From NCBI GenBank assembly GCA_947243795.1, contig OX365933.1, positions 1-64,000 of the forward strand: a stretch of 64,000 nt of DNA, written 5' to 3'. Positions 11,301 to 19,858 of the stretch are shown piece after piece (position 1 is the first letter of the stretch; each line of letters opens with the position of its first letter). Both the position numbers and the translations under genes were made by a program. Source of the stretch: Saccharomyces uvarum (taxonomy: Eukaryota; Ascomycota; Saccharomycetes; Saccharomycetales; Saccharomycetaceae). The notes under the pieces were generated by a model. It did no database searches and was not told the DNA's origin. It worked only from the letters and a program-made list of their open reading frames with translations.

Positions 11301-12437
11301 CTCGATTTGAGATGATGCAACATCGCTCGTGCTTAGATTAGTAGATGATGCGAAGGAACTAGTAACTCTGGTTTCAGTAGACGTAGTAACACTGGTGGTT
11401 GGATTTACAGATGACACGGTAGGTTCAGTTGAACTGTGAGTAGATAGAATACTGGATGAGAGGACATCAGTTGGTGTTTCAATTTCGTAAATGGTCTCGT
11501 ATGTGGTCAAACCATTCACACCAGTATAAAAAGACGTTTCTGTGTGTGTTGTTGTATATGCGCCAGTCCATGGTGCTGTTCTAGTCCTCGCCATGGCAGC
11601 AAGTGTGTGTCTTGCAGGATCTGTAATAGTACAGTTGGCTTGAGCCGAGTTGTTGTCAAAGGAATAGACGTATCCTTCGAAGTCATCGTAAATAGTAGTA
11701 TCATTTGGCAATGTCATGACAATTGGAAGTGTAGCTGAAGAATTAGCATTCGAAAAAACTATTTTCAATGGGTAGTAGTAACCAGCATACATGTATACTG
11801 ACCCTTCGACGGCAGATTCCATATTCTCATCCTCTTTTCCGACACCATCGATTGTGAAATTAGTTGATGTGACAGGCGATTGCTGTTGTGCACAACATTC
11901 AAATGCAGCGTCACCCCCAACTGATAAAATTGCTGAGTCATCTACCATTGGAAAGGTAAATGTGTAAGAACCATTTTCTGGTGGTAAAAAGTAGCCTGTC
12001 ATTTCCACAGTTACGTTTGTAGGAGTTGTATAGAAGCCAAATAGATCTGAACTCCAATAAGCAGCATCTGGGTCGCAATCATCTGTGTCACGTTTCTTTG
12101 AAGAGGCAATAGTTGTTTCACCGGGACAATTTTCATCGTAACGCTTCATAAGTTTAGTATCACCAGTGGGAGTGCACTCACATGGAGCGCTATAGTAAAT
12201 GGAAAGAGCCGTCTGTCCACTAACAGAGCCCAATTTTGTTGTATTGGCATATCCATAGGCCATATATGCAGAATCAGTATATGTAGATTTGTCACCTAAT
12301 GCATACTCGTAAAAGTTAATATTCATCCCGTTTTCCCTCTCGTTCGTTGGCAAACACGCTTCTGTACTAGCCGAAGCAGCATTAGCTAGTGCCAAGAAAG
12401 CCAAGACCGCTGAAAATATACGATGATAGATTGGCAT
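8316..12437 (-). CDS. Flocculin / cell-wall adhesin of the FLO1-5-9 type, complete (1373 aa)
   Basis: A GPI-anchored lectin expected to mediate cell-cell adhesion by binding cell-wall mannans. Visible order: signal peptide (about 1-24), then a Flo-type PA14 domain (about 27-270) with FYTTPTNVTVEMTGYFLPP and the paired ligand-binding aspartates VDDSA (166-167). A single FLO-type unit (APWTGAYTTTHTETSFYTGVNG) follows. Next come about 34 copies of an 11-residue Ser/Thr repeat of type SSQIETTSAAT, interrupted by four copies of a spacer beginning DVASSSEAITSVTK. Three C-terminal repeats of about 51 residues end in TTWCP. A hydrophobic tail (ANSALSVFIASVLLAIV) fits GPI attachment. The S. cerevisiae syntenic gene YFL051C is annotated as only about 160 residues. 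The ATG gives a good signal peptide. Repeat number probably varies between strains. Confidence 0.93.
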   Translation of the reverse strand: MPIYHRIFSAVLAFLALANAASASTEACLPTNERENGMNINFYEYALGDKSTYTDSAYMAYGYANTTKLGSVSGQTALSIYYSAPCECTPTGDTKLMKRYDENCPGETTIASSKKRDTDDCDPDAAYWSSDLFGFYTTPTNVTVEMTGYFLPPENGSYTFTFPMVDDSAILSVGGDAAFECCAQQQSPVTSTNFTIDGVGKEDENMESAVEGSVYMYAGYYYPLKIVFSNANSSATLPIVMTLPNDTTIYDDFEGYVYSFDNNSAQANCTITDPARHTLAAMARTRTAPWTGAYTTTHTETSFYTGVNGLTTYETIYEIETPTDVLSSSILSTHSSTEPTVSSVNPTTSVTTSTETRVTSSFASSTNLSTSDVASSQIETTSAATSSQIETTSAATSSQIETTSEVVSSQIETTSASASPQIETTSASTSSQIETTSAATSSQIETTSAATSSQIETTSAATSSQIETTSAATSSQIETTSAATSSQIETTSAATSSQIETTSAATSSQIETTSEVVSSQIETTSAATSSQIETTSDVASSSEAITSVTKSLTPAETTGSSSVSSNITTSASASSQIEITSEVVSSQIETTSAATSSQIETTSDVASSSEAITSVTKSLTPAETTGSSSVSSNITTSEVVSSQIETTSAATSSQIETTSDVASSSEAITSVTKSLTPAETTGSSSVSSNITTSASASSQIEITSEVVSSQIETTSAATSSQIETTSAATSSQIETTSAATSSQIETTSAATSSQIETTSAATSSQIKTTSAATSSQIETTSAATSSQIETTSAATSSQIETTSASASPQIKTTSAATSSQIETTSEVVSSQIETTSAATSSQIETTSDVASSSEAITSVTKALTSAKTTGSSSSSANLDTSVATSTQARATSSLASSMHSIVPMYPSNQTAVTTSSTSTASGITKSYTSSESPTIQLTSVATDTRLSTVDARDISAFTSASFTTDSSESSVSSITGSSISSSQTGARSSSTVNSVDQKTTVSSTFTLTNSGNQTKFIISSTTYSKNHETTVSDVPSSQTDFKSPSTGANASRSETGVLTSSSDSSSKAQETTSSNIASGPYQDRTTIQRVTPTATKTNANERTTLVTVTSCKSGVCSETATSAIVSTATTTVGGVATEYTTWCPISTTEPTKQTTLVAVTSCESGICSKTASPAIISTATTTVSGVATEYTTWCPVSATELPQQTTLVTVTSCESGVCSKTTSPAIVSTATTIVNDAVTVYATWCPLTASTATVSTSSSAITEATETNTISHSNGKGVSSISGSGYAEEHTTATSEISHTNGASSVLATANTEVLASSILSTVSQQPRSTSTSGVAASSTASLEMSSYAGIANGLLANSALSVFIASVLLAIV
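8676..9140 (-). repeat. Three 153-bp C-terminal flocculin repeats
   Basis: Three consecutive coding repeats of about 51 codons, each running from TTLVTVTSCESGVC-type sequence to TEYTTWCP. The paired cysteines are conserved in each. This is the type-C repeat known near the C terminus of FLO1, FLO5 and FLO9. The copies have diverged, so they are older than the 33-bp repeats. Confidence 0.85.
9880..11335 (-). repeat. 33-bp coding minisatellite inside the flocculin
   Basis: About 34 units encoding SSQIETTSAAT-like 11-mers; on the + strand the unit contains GCGCTCGTGGTCTC and TTTGAGATGATG. Many units are identical. Non-repeat spacers start near 10366, 10534 and 10735 (168 and 201 bp apart), with a diverged one near 9815, producing a higher-order pattern. 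Unit length divisible by three lets copy number change without breaking the frame. The array codes for the glycosylated stalk. Confidence 0.92.
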
Positions 12438-15400
12438 TGTGAGGGCGTTGGTGCGTATAGATATCTTTCGAACACTGCCCTCAAGAAATCATCAAACAAA
12501 AGATAAAAACTGCTCTTATGTATAAAGTATTTTAGAGCGAGTCATACCTTGGGCAGCGGACAATTGTTAATAGGCAGATTTTAGAACGTGGTTTGGTTTT
12601 CACAACTGAAATTTCTAGCAGGGGTCCGTCACTACTTGTGTTTCCCTGCAGTACAATTCGATAAGCGGACGGAGTACGCCCTTTTCACTAAGAGCCTTGA
12701 GAATGGCTTACCAGGCAAGCCAAAAACACACAAGAAAATAAAAGCGGCCTTTCATTGTAAAAAAAATGCTTGCAGACTTGCTTCGTAGTACACAAGACCC
12801 GTGCAATCAAGCTTTAGTTATTTATGGTACTCTTCTAAGTCCGCTTAATTATAATCTGAGCTTAAAGGCGACCAAGCAGGGTTCAGATTCTATGCACCTG
12901 TGTGGAAATTTTCGGCAGCATCACTTACTTCTTTTACGACCTAATCGGGCCAGTGGTTTTCTTTCTTATCATATAAACGATTACTGTCGTTAAGGCTATG
13001 CCTGTCAATCGACGGACGATAATAAAGAAACAAAAAAAGCAGCTGCAGCGCCGGAATAATCCGTGAAAAAATTCTAGAATTTCTCCGCTGCAGCGTTTTC
13101 AAAGCAACGGCAAAAAAAGAAAAGTTTCTTCGCTATTATGTCAAATAAACTTTCTCGGTCATAGGGCTTGGTGCCGGAAAAAAAGAAACTAATTGAAGAA
13201 TACCTATACACAAAATAAGGTGACGATTACTTAAACCAGGCAGAGGTACCATTCCAACAAATCCAGTAGGGATTATCTGGCGGTGTCAAGCGTCACTTTA
13301 TAAAGTTTTACCTAAGCCGGAATATTTGCTCGCGAGCGCGTGCCTGCGATGAGATACTAGTGCGTCTGAGGAAAGAAAAGTTATTAGAGCAGTTCCTTCG
13401 ACTACGAGGTGTAATTTCAGAGTCAAGCGCGGGCAACACCATTTTGAAAAAAAAATTTGCACTTGTAGCCAGTTTGTACCACTCAACAACTCTGCTCTCT
13501 TTAACACAGCTGGTGACGTGCGCTTCGAATTGTATCTTTGAAAGTAATCATTGCAGAGGTCTAAGGGCTTGAACCGCAAATGATAAAGAAATAAAATGGA
13601 TACTTCGAGATAATTTGCTCACTCAATCAGGCTGCCATCAAAACAGTCCGTGAACCCAAGCTATTGATTTCACGAAGGAAACCCGGTTGCTTTCTTTTTT
13701 CCTACAATGTCATATTTCCTGCCACGACTGCTGGCGTTACCTTGCTAGGGCTGGAAAATAAGACAAAGCCCCGTATCTTTCTCCAAGACTTTTGAATCGG
13801 GAAAACTTATTGCGCTTGACATACCCGACAAACCGCAATTATCATGAAATTTTTACAGATGATTTTTCAAATGCTCTAGATGACAGATGAAGAATTGCCC
13901 CACTTGTTTTTTTTTGTTCTGCACGAATCTTTGTATGTTGTGCCTAAATTCCAGTTCTTTGATCCGTATAAAATAAGGTTAGCGCCCGAGGTTTTGGTAA
14001 AGGTTGTTATATCAGTAGTACGGTATCGAAGAAGTAGAGTAGGGTACTGACGTAAAAATTTTAAAGTTTCGGAGATGCAAGAACGTTGAAAATTTCAGGA
14101 GATGCAACGAAAGGATAGTTACTTCAAGTCAGCACTGAAATTTCTTGCGCTTCAAAATAAATTAAGATTTTTATAATGACCCTGTTGTACAACTGCTGCG
14201 AACTAACTTTCTTTTTTTCTTGGTTTGGCCTCCAGTGCTTCTCTCTAGATGATTAGTTACAGGCAGTACAAAGTTTATTACATAAAACTAGACAAAATGG
14301 TGTAGAATGTGAACACATGAAGAATGAAAGTAACTACTCTATGGCGTAATTAGAGTTTTGAATAAATTAAAACAACTTTTTTTCTTGAGTACTTCACGAG
14401 TTTCTTGATATGGACGAAAAAACCAGATAGAAGTATATAGTATCTGTTTTCGCAAAAGCATTAAGTGTTTTTTGCCATTATCGAAAAGTCAAAGTTTTTT
14501 CGTATTCTTGTCTTAAAGGTTTGTGATATTTATTTAGGTGGTATCCGAGTTACAAAACTTTTTGTCTTTATGTGTCTATTATAAAAGGCATGCAGTAAAT
14601 GTAAACTGGCTTTACGTTCATTACTTTTCAAGATTTCATTCGGGAAGAATTTGAACAGAAATCCTATACTTGAAAACCCAATTCGTGAGGCCCATTATAT
14701 ACGAAAACATCAAAGAGCCAGTATGTTCAATGCACAGTGCTTTTGAGGGGCCGTTGATATAATTTTGCTTAAATATTACCGTCATGTATGTTTATTGAGC
14801 TCTTACTCATCTTTTCAATTGGAGGGCTCTATCACAGCATTCGATGGTACGAGTACCTTGGGCAAGCAATTTGGTCTCATTGATTGCAAATGATTGACAA
14901 ATTTTTCTTTAGGATAGTCTCTTTTTAATCATTGATTTTTGGCTACTCGTGACTGTGTTATCTGTAATTTACTTTTTCCTTAGTAAAGGAAAATACACTT
15001 TAAAGGAGAATTAAAAAATTAGTCATGTTGATCGTTTTTCTTGCATAAATTTCTGTGAAATCTTTTTTAAGTATAATACAACAATCAACTAGTAACGCCT
15101 CGTATTTCAGTACTACTTAATACACATCATTAAATATGATTAAACACCATGGATTTGATTCTATAATGCAGAAATTATAGTATTAGAAGTAAAACAATCT
15201 TTCCCAAGTCAAGGTATAGTTAAAATATTAAATAATATATACGGCTAAACGCTTGATAAAAGTCGAAATATCATATTTCTTTACTGGTTGGAGTGAACAA
15301 GGTTGCAAGCTTGTAAATAAAAATTCGAATCCAAAAAGCTTATTCTTTTGAAGAGAGCATGGATATTCCAAGATATATCAGAGACGTTGGTTGATACTTG

Positions 15401-16294
15401 TAGAAAATGAGTGCTTTTATATTGCGAAGTTTTAATTACAGGAATCATCGGTTATATTAAACTCAATGGCGCAGACATCGTTCATCTCTTTAAATGTTGA
15501 TTTCCAGTCAATTAATAGGTCTTCGACCTTATCTTCACTAATTAACAGATTTGTATCATATATTAATGGATGCATAGCCGAAATCACCTATTTTAACAGC
15601 GCCATATTTTACTTCTGAGTATTAGATTTCATTTTTTTTCAATATCAACTCAACTCAAGTAATTATTTTTGCTAATTAAAAAGCAAGAACTTCAAAAAAT
15701 TGGTTATCTTTTTACCTTTTATATGTTTTGTTCGAAAACAAAAGTTTTAAAGAAATTTGCGAGCTTACTTAAAGATGGCTTTGCAGCAATATATTTAAGC
15801 GTCTTCCCCATGTAAAGGATTATTTTGGAAGTATCTTAAGATAGCTGCAGGGAGAATAAGATATTAAAGAAAAGAGCTCTCACTCTATATGTTTTCTTCT
15901 AAATATGTGCTTATATACAAGTTGCGCCCGACATAAATAGCTACTTCCTCCAGCACATTTTGCACTTGCTTTAATCATACAATTTTCATTAGACTTCCCT
16001 TATCAAATTAAACAACATATTGCATTGAGGTGTGTCCACTTTTACCTAGCCAGCCATTTCTCTACAAAGGAATTTCCAAGTACATATATACATAAACCGC
16101 AGTTATATATAAGTGTTTAGCTAGTTATGTCAATAACACCGTGCGTGTACCTTTATAAACATGAGAGTTTCAAACACAGCTGTTTGAATTGGTATTTCGC
16201 CACTGAATTTTAGGTGGAAACAGTTTTAAGACGCGACCGCCTTCGTAGACATATAAGTACACCGCTTGAATTTCTCTATGTCTATCATTAGTAA
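12438..16294. other. 3.9-kb gene-poor spacer between the flocculin and ALR2
   Basis: No convincing full gene, tRNA or LTR. Both flanking genes are on the minus strand, so this holds the long upstream region of the flocculin plus ALR2's 3' end. A TATA-like ATGTATAAAGTA lies about 75-90 bp before the flocculin ATG. A pair of GCTGCAGCG words (about 13040 and 13090) surrounds an AT-rich core. FLO gene promoters in yeast can be several kilobases long. One short coding-like frame (15432-15575) is listed separately. The open frames at 12588-12788, 12766-12993 and 13298-13579 show no family signature. Confidence 0.6.
15432..15575 (-). CDS. Possible 47-aa small ORF or gene remnant
   Basis: A complete ATG-to-TAA frame of 47 codons, acidic and natural-looking (starts MHPLIYDTNLLISEDKVEDL, ends in DDSCN). 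It lies in the 3.9-kb spacer, in a region slightly less AT-rich than its surroundings. No family was recognised. It may be the last exon-like remnant of a lost gene, a real small protein, or chance. Confidence 0.3.
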   Translation of the reverse strand: MHPLIYDTNLLISEDKVEDLLIDWKSTFKEMNDVCAIEFNITDDSCN

Positions 16295-18847
16295 TCAATC
16301 ATAACGGCTATATCTGCTAGGAAGACTTGCAATTGACTTGTTTGAAGGGCCAACTCTTACGTTGACGTTTTTGGAACGATCGTTGAATCTTTTATTTCTT
16401 CTTGGTAAAAAATTGGATATAACCGATTTAGCACCGCTCTCTGCAGCTTCATTTAGTGTGGATGGAGGATCTATGCTTTTAATCCAAAAGTTCGCTAAGA
16501 ACCAACCTGCAACGCCCAGTAAAATCAGGAAACCCAATATACCAAACCACCATGCAATATTACCATCCTTCCCGGGTACTGTAACATTCATACCAAACAG
16601 ACCGGTGATAACATTTAGTGGAACTAACATCACACCTAGCATCGTGACTTTACCTAACATTTCAGTAACTTTGTTATTCGAATTAAATGACTCTACCTGC
16701 AATTGAGCCAAATAGTTTGTATGAGATCTAGAGAAAATTTTTTCATATGCCAACAAATTTTGAAACATTGTCAGCAAATGATCTTGGATATCCCCTAAGT
16801 ATAATGCAATATCCCCCCTTGGTTGAGAAGTTGTGGGCACATAGCTGTTTGGTAAAGTCGCATAGCTATTATCATTGGTGCGATTGACATTATCTTGTCT
16901 TGCTTGTAAATTTGCAATGTTGATATGTGATGTTAGAGCTGGCCCGATACCATTAGCTTCATCTTGACACCTTTTGGCAAACATTTTGATAACATCGGCC
17001 TTACCGCTTAGAAGTCTCATTAGCGTCATTGTCTTGCGTCTACTTTCACCAATTCTTTGCAGCATGGCCGAAAAGTCCATATCGCGTGCCATGAATACGG
17101 AATCTTCGATAGAGTCTGCTTCATATTCGATGGATTGAATAACCGGAGCAAAACTATCTGTGATATCATCGATCAAGGCATAACATAACCAATCCGAATT
17201 GACGTTGACATAATCACGTAGCTGTCTTACACGTCTTCTAACATTGGCACAATGTGATATTGGACCAAAATGGAAGGTTAAAACACCAGATCTACAAACA
17301 ACAATGTAAACGTTAATAGGCTCTAGGAAATCTTCCGATTCTTTATCATTTTCGAACGTATGGAAACAAACAAAATAATATGACTTGAAAAGTTCCACTT
17401 TTTCACGAGTTTCTTGCATTCTAATATCTTCTGCCGTCAATGGATGGATTCCAAACGCCTTTGCTATGCAACGCATTTCATCATCGGTTGGACAACTGCA
17501 ATCTAACCACCATGTTGGTTCGCCGCCTCTAAACAATTCATAGAAAGACTGGCCTTCAGACACCAAGGACGGGATATCCGTAGCGTGCACAGTTTCATCA
17601 GATTCTGAACAGAAAAATGAAAATCTGTTGGGAATTTGAAAATCAATATTTTCGTATGAGGAATATGCTGGATCAAGGGCTGGAATGTTGTCGTCTTCTT
17701 CTCCTTCAACTTTATTTTTACCAAATGATATGCCAGGACGTGGTCCAGATTTATCATCCTCATCTTCCTTCTTCTCACATATGTCTGCTTCATTGGTACT
17801 ACTACTGTATCCACCAGTCTGCGAAATTCTAGGTATATATTTCAGGGCTGCCGAGGACGCTGAACTGGAAGTAGAGCTTGTAAATCCAACATTGTGAGAC
17901 ATATTAGCAAATGTTTGTTCCTTGGGCCCTTGAAGGCTTGCCAGGTACTGGCTCTTTTCCGCAGTTGCAAACTGGGCGTATTCTTCTATTTCATCGAAAT
18001 CTATACCATTAACTCTTGTGTGCAGTTGCGGATGCATCGGGAAACAAACATCTTCCTCCGTCTCTTGTGATTCTCTAGAGGCCTGGGAAACATCGCTATC
18101 AAAAGAGGCTCTAGTGTTCATGCGTACTGGTTTTCTTTCCTGTGGATCATCTTCTGATTTTTGTGATGTGCTTTTTGTAAGCACAGCCATGGGGTCAATG
18201 GATGAATGCGTAGATGTTGTGGAAGATGTTCTCTTCTTGGGCTTTGCCTGCTTGGAATGATTGCCAATTTTCATTTCCAACGGAGTTTCAAGAGGCACTG
18301 AGCCTTTACGAACTTTTTTCACAGTACCTAGGGAAGAAGATGAACTTAACTTGGGTTTGTTGCTGGAATAAGTGGTAGGTAATGGTGTATTATAATTATG
18401 CTTTGCACCTATATCCTTAGGCGAACGGTCATTCTTATTCTCCACGTGAAGTTGAATTTGGTGTGGCATTGAATGTGCTAATCTAGATGACCTCACATTA
18501 GAAGTCGGAGTTGAAATCGCAGAGGCTCTCGACTGATGACGAGCTGTTTCATTTAACTCAGGGTCTGCATCTTCATGATTCATGCGACCTCTAGCAGTTG
18601 GAAGCTCAATCTCCGTATGGTCATCATGTTCCGTCGCCTTCCTCTGCTTTCTGGAAGCAGCAAGCTTAGCTATTTCCTCTCGCTTCAATCCGGGGACTTG
18701 GTGATGAACCGGTAACAAATCGGGGTGTTGCCTATGGTCATATAATCCTGTATGGTCTTCAGTTTTCATGGAAACCATAGAGTTGTTTAGCGAGTTTGAC
18801 CGTGATAGATTGGACGACGACTCAGATGAACTGGATGAGGACGACAT
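16295..18847 (-). CDS. ALR2: Alr2, plasma-membrane magnesium transporter (CorA family, 850 aa)
   Basis: Takes up Mg2+ and other divalent cations at the plasma membrane. The long hydrophilic N-terminal half is Ser-rich (starts MSSSSSSSESSSNLS). The CorA-like cytosolic domain (about 400-720) contains ITGLFGMN just before the outer loop; the GMN signature is at 752-754 between two membrane helices (about 729-751 and 764-788). Length is close to the 858-859 aa of S. cerevisiae Alr2 and Alr1. ALR2 rather than ALR1 is chosen from the neighbour SWP82. The loop after GMN reads VTVPGKDGN. In S. cerevisiae Alr2 is weakly active; activity here cannot be judged. Confidence 0.93.
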   Translation of the reverse strand: MSSSSSSSESSSNLSRSNSLNNSMVSMKTEDHTGLYDHRQHPDLLPVHHQVPGLKREEIAKLAASRKQRKATEHDDHTEIELPTARGRMNHEDADPELNETARHQSRASAISTPTSNVRSSRLAHSMPHQIQLHVENKNDRSPKDIGAKHNYNTPLPTTYSSNKPKLSSSSSLGTVKKVRKGSVPLETPLEMKIGNHSKQAKPKKRTSSTTSTHSSIDPMAVLTKSTSQKSEDDPQERKPVRMNTRASFDSDVSQASRESQETEEDVCFPMHPQLHTRVNGIDFDEIEEYAQFATAEKSQYLASLQGPKEQTFANMSHNVGFTSSTSSSASSAALKYIPRISQTGGYSSSTNEADICEKKEDEDDKSGPRPGISFGKNKVEGEEDDNIPALDPAYSSYENIDFQIPNRFSFFCSESDETVHATDIPSLVSEGQSFYELFRGGEPTWWLDCSCPTDDEMRCIAKAFGIHPLTAEDIRMQETREKVELFKSYYFVCFHTFENDKESEDFLEPINVYIVVCRSGVLTFHFGPISHCANVRRRVRQLRDYVNVNSDWLCYALIDDITDSFAPVIQSIEYEADSIEDSVFMARDMDFSAMLQRIGESRRKTMTLMRLLSGKADVIKMFAKRCQDEANGIGPALTSHINIANLQARQDNVNRTNDNSYATLPNSYVPTTSQPRGDIALYLGDIQDHLLTMFQNLLAYEKIFSRSHTNYLAQLQVESFNSNNKVTEMLGKVTMLGVMLVPLNVITGLFGMNVTVPGKDGNIAWWFGILGFLILLGVAGWFLANFWIKSIDPPSTLNEAAESGAKSVISNFLPRRNKRFNDRSKNVNVRVGPSNKSIASLPSRYSRYD

Positions 18848-19858
18848 TGCTAGGTTTTTCCACGCTTTCTCGCAATATTCGATGATTTGTGAAAAGAATT
18901 AGCAGTATTCTTTTGTCGAATTTTCTGTTCAACTAACAGCACGCTTTCATGTAGAAATGTTATTTGTCACTTGTCTTCTGTCAGTTCAATACTTTCTTGG
19001 CAAACTATCTAATGCAAAATAAACCAAGCCGAGTCGTATTGATTCTATTATTCTATGAAGCAATAGATTCTCGAATCAAGTGTTCTACTCTTCAATTGAT
19101 TTGGGCGAGTAAAATGCATGTCTCATCCCAGGGATGATTAATTATACATGTGACTGAATTAATTGATGCCTGTTTTGATGAAAATTTTTTATCTAGGATA
19201 TCGCTTTAAAACCGGACAGTCTGTGAAAAACATACTTTCAAGAGCAGCATGGTAGTGTGATTTGAAAGATTGTCAATTACCTGTGCATCTTGCAATGAGC
19301 GTCCTTTTTGTTCAATGACTGGTTCTTCAAAGGTAAGGGTCACATTGTACACTTTGCTGCAACTTTGATGAGCTACCAGTCCTAATAAATAAGTTGTGTA
19401 GTCGTCTTAGCACAGAAGACCGTCTTGTTTCTCTGCCGGCAAAAATGTGTGCATTTTAGAGATGCTTCCATAGATGAAGTCTCAGGTAGGGATGTTAGCA
19501 TGCAGGGAGAAGTATGCTTTTCTGTTTTCTTTCAATAAGTACTATGGACCATGGAACTTTGTAGCTGTTTGTATTTTTGGTAATGAGCATGTGTACGTTT
19601 GCGCGCCTAGCATATTTTGGTCTTTCAATCGAATTAGTCGAAGAATCTGATTTGGAATATAGGCTACAGCACCTAGCAGGTAGTTTTGACGGCGAAATAT
19701 AGTTTTGGTTTCAGTCCTGGATCGATTAGTGCACCATTTTCCGTTTCTGACCTTTACTTTTTCAGCAAGTAAACAAGAAAAAGTTGGAAAAGTTCAAAGA
19801 GAAACATAATGAAATTGGAAAAGAGACTGAGTAACGCCAGTCAGAGAAGCAAGACAAT
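18848..19858. other. Divergent promoter region ALR2 / SWP82 with a possible gene remnant
   Basis: 1-kb spacer between divergently transcribed genes, unusually long for this arm. Part of it (19206-19406, minus strand) looks like decayed coding sequence and is listed separately. No known regulatory site is clear. Confidence 0.5.
19206..19406 (-). pseudogene. Coding-like remnant, family not recognised
   Basis: A 66-codon open stretch on the minus strand ends in TAA at 19206-19208 and has no ATG at its start; a stop precedes it at 19407-19409. Its composition is protein-like (YNVTLTFEEPVIEQKGRSLQ, later DNLSNHTTMLLLKV). Upstream, other frames also look weakly coding (KMHTFLPAEK). This suggests the 3' end of a gene lost between ALR2 and SWP82. 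No family was recognised; chance is possible. Confidence 0.35.

Noticed and set aside
8629-11323. Long frames on the opposite strand and in other frames of the flocculin
   Set aside because: They mirror the repeats of the real gene and have no family features or own starts.
13298-13579. Overlapping frames on both strands in the flocculin-ALR2 spacer
   Set aside because: No motif or family resemblance, and both strands open over the same short stretch points to chance.
15560-15600. Kinase-like VKIGDFG peptide on the minus strand just upstream of the 47-aa ORF
   Set aside because: Only seven residues, followed soon by a stop, with no other kinase motif nearby; most likely chance.
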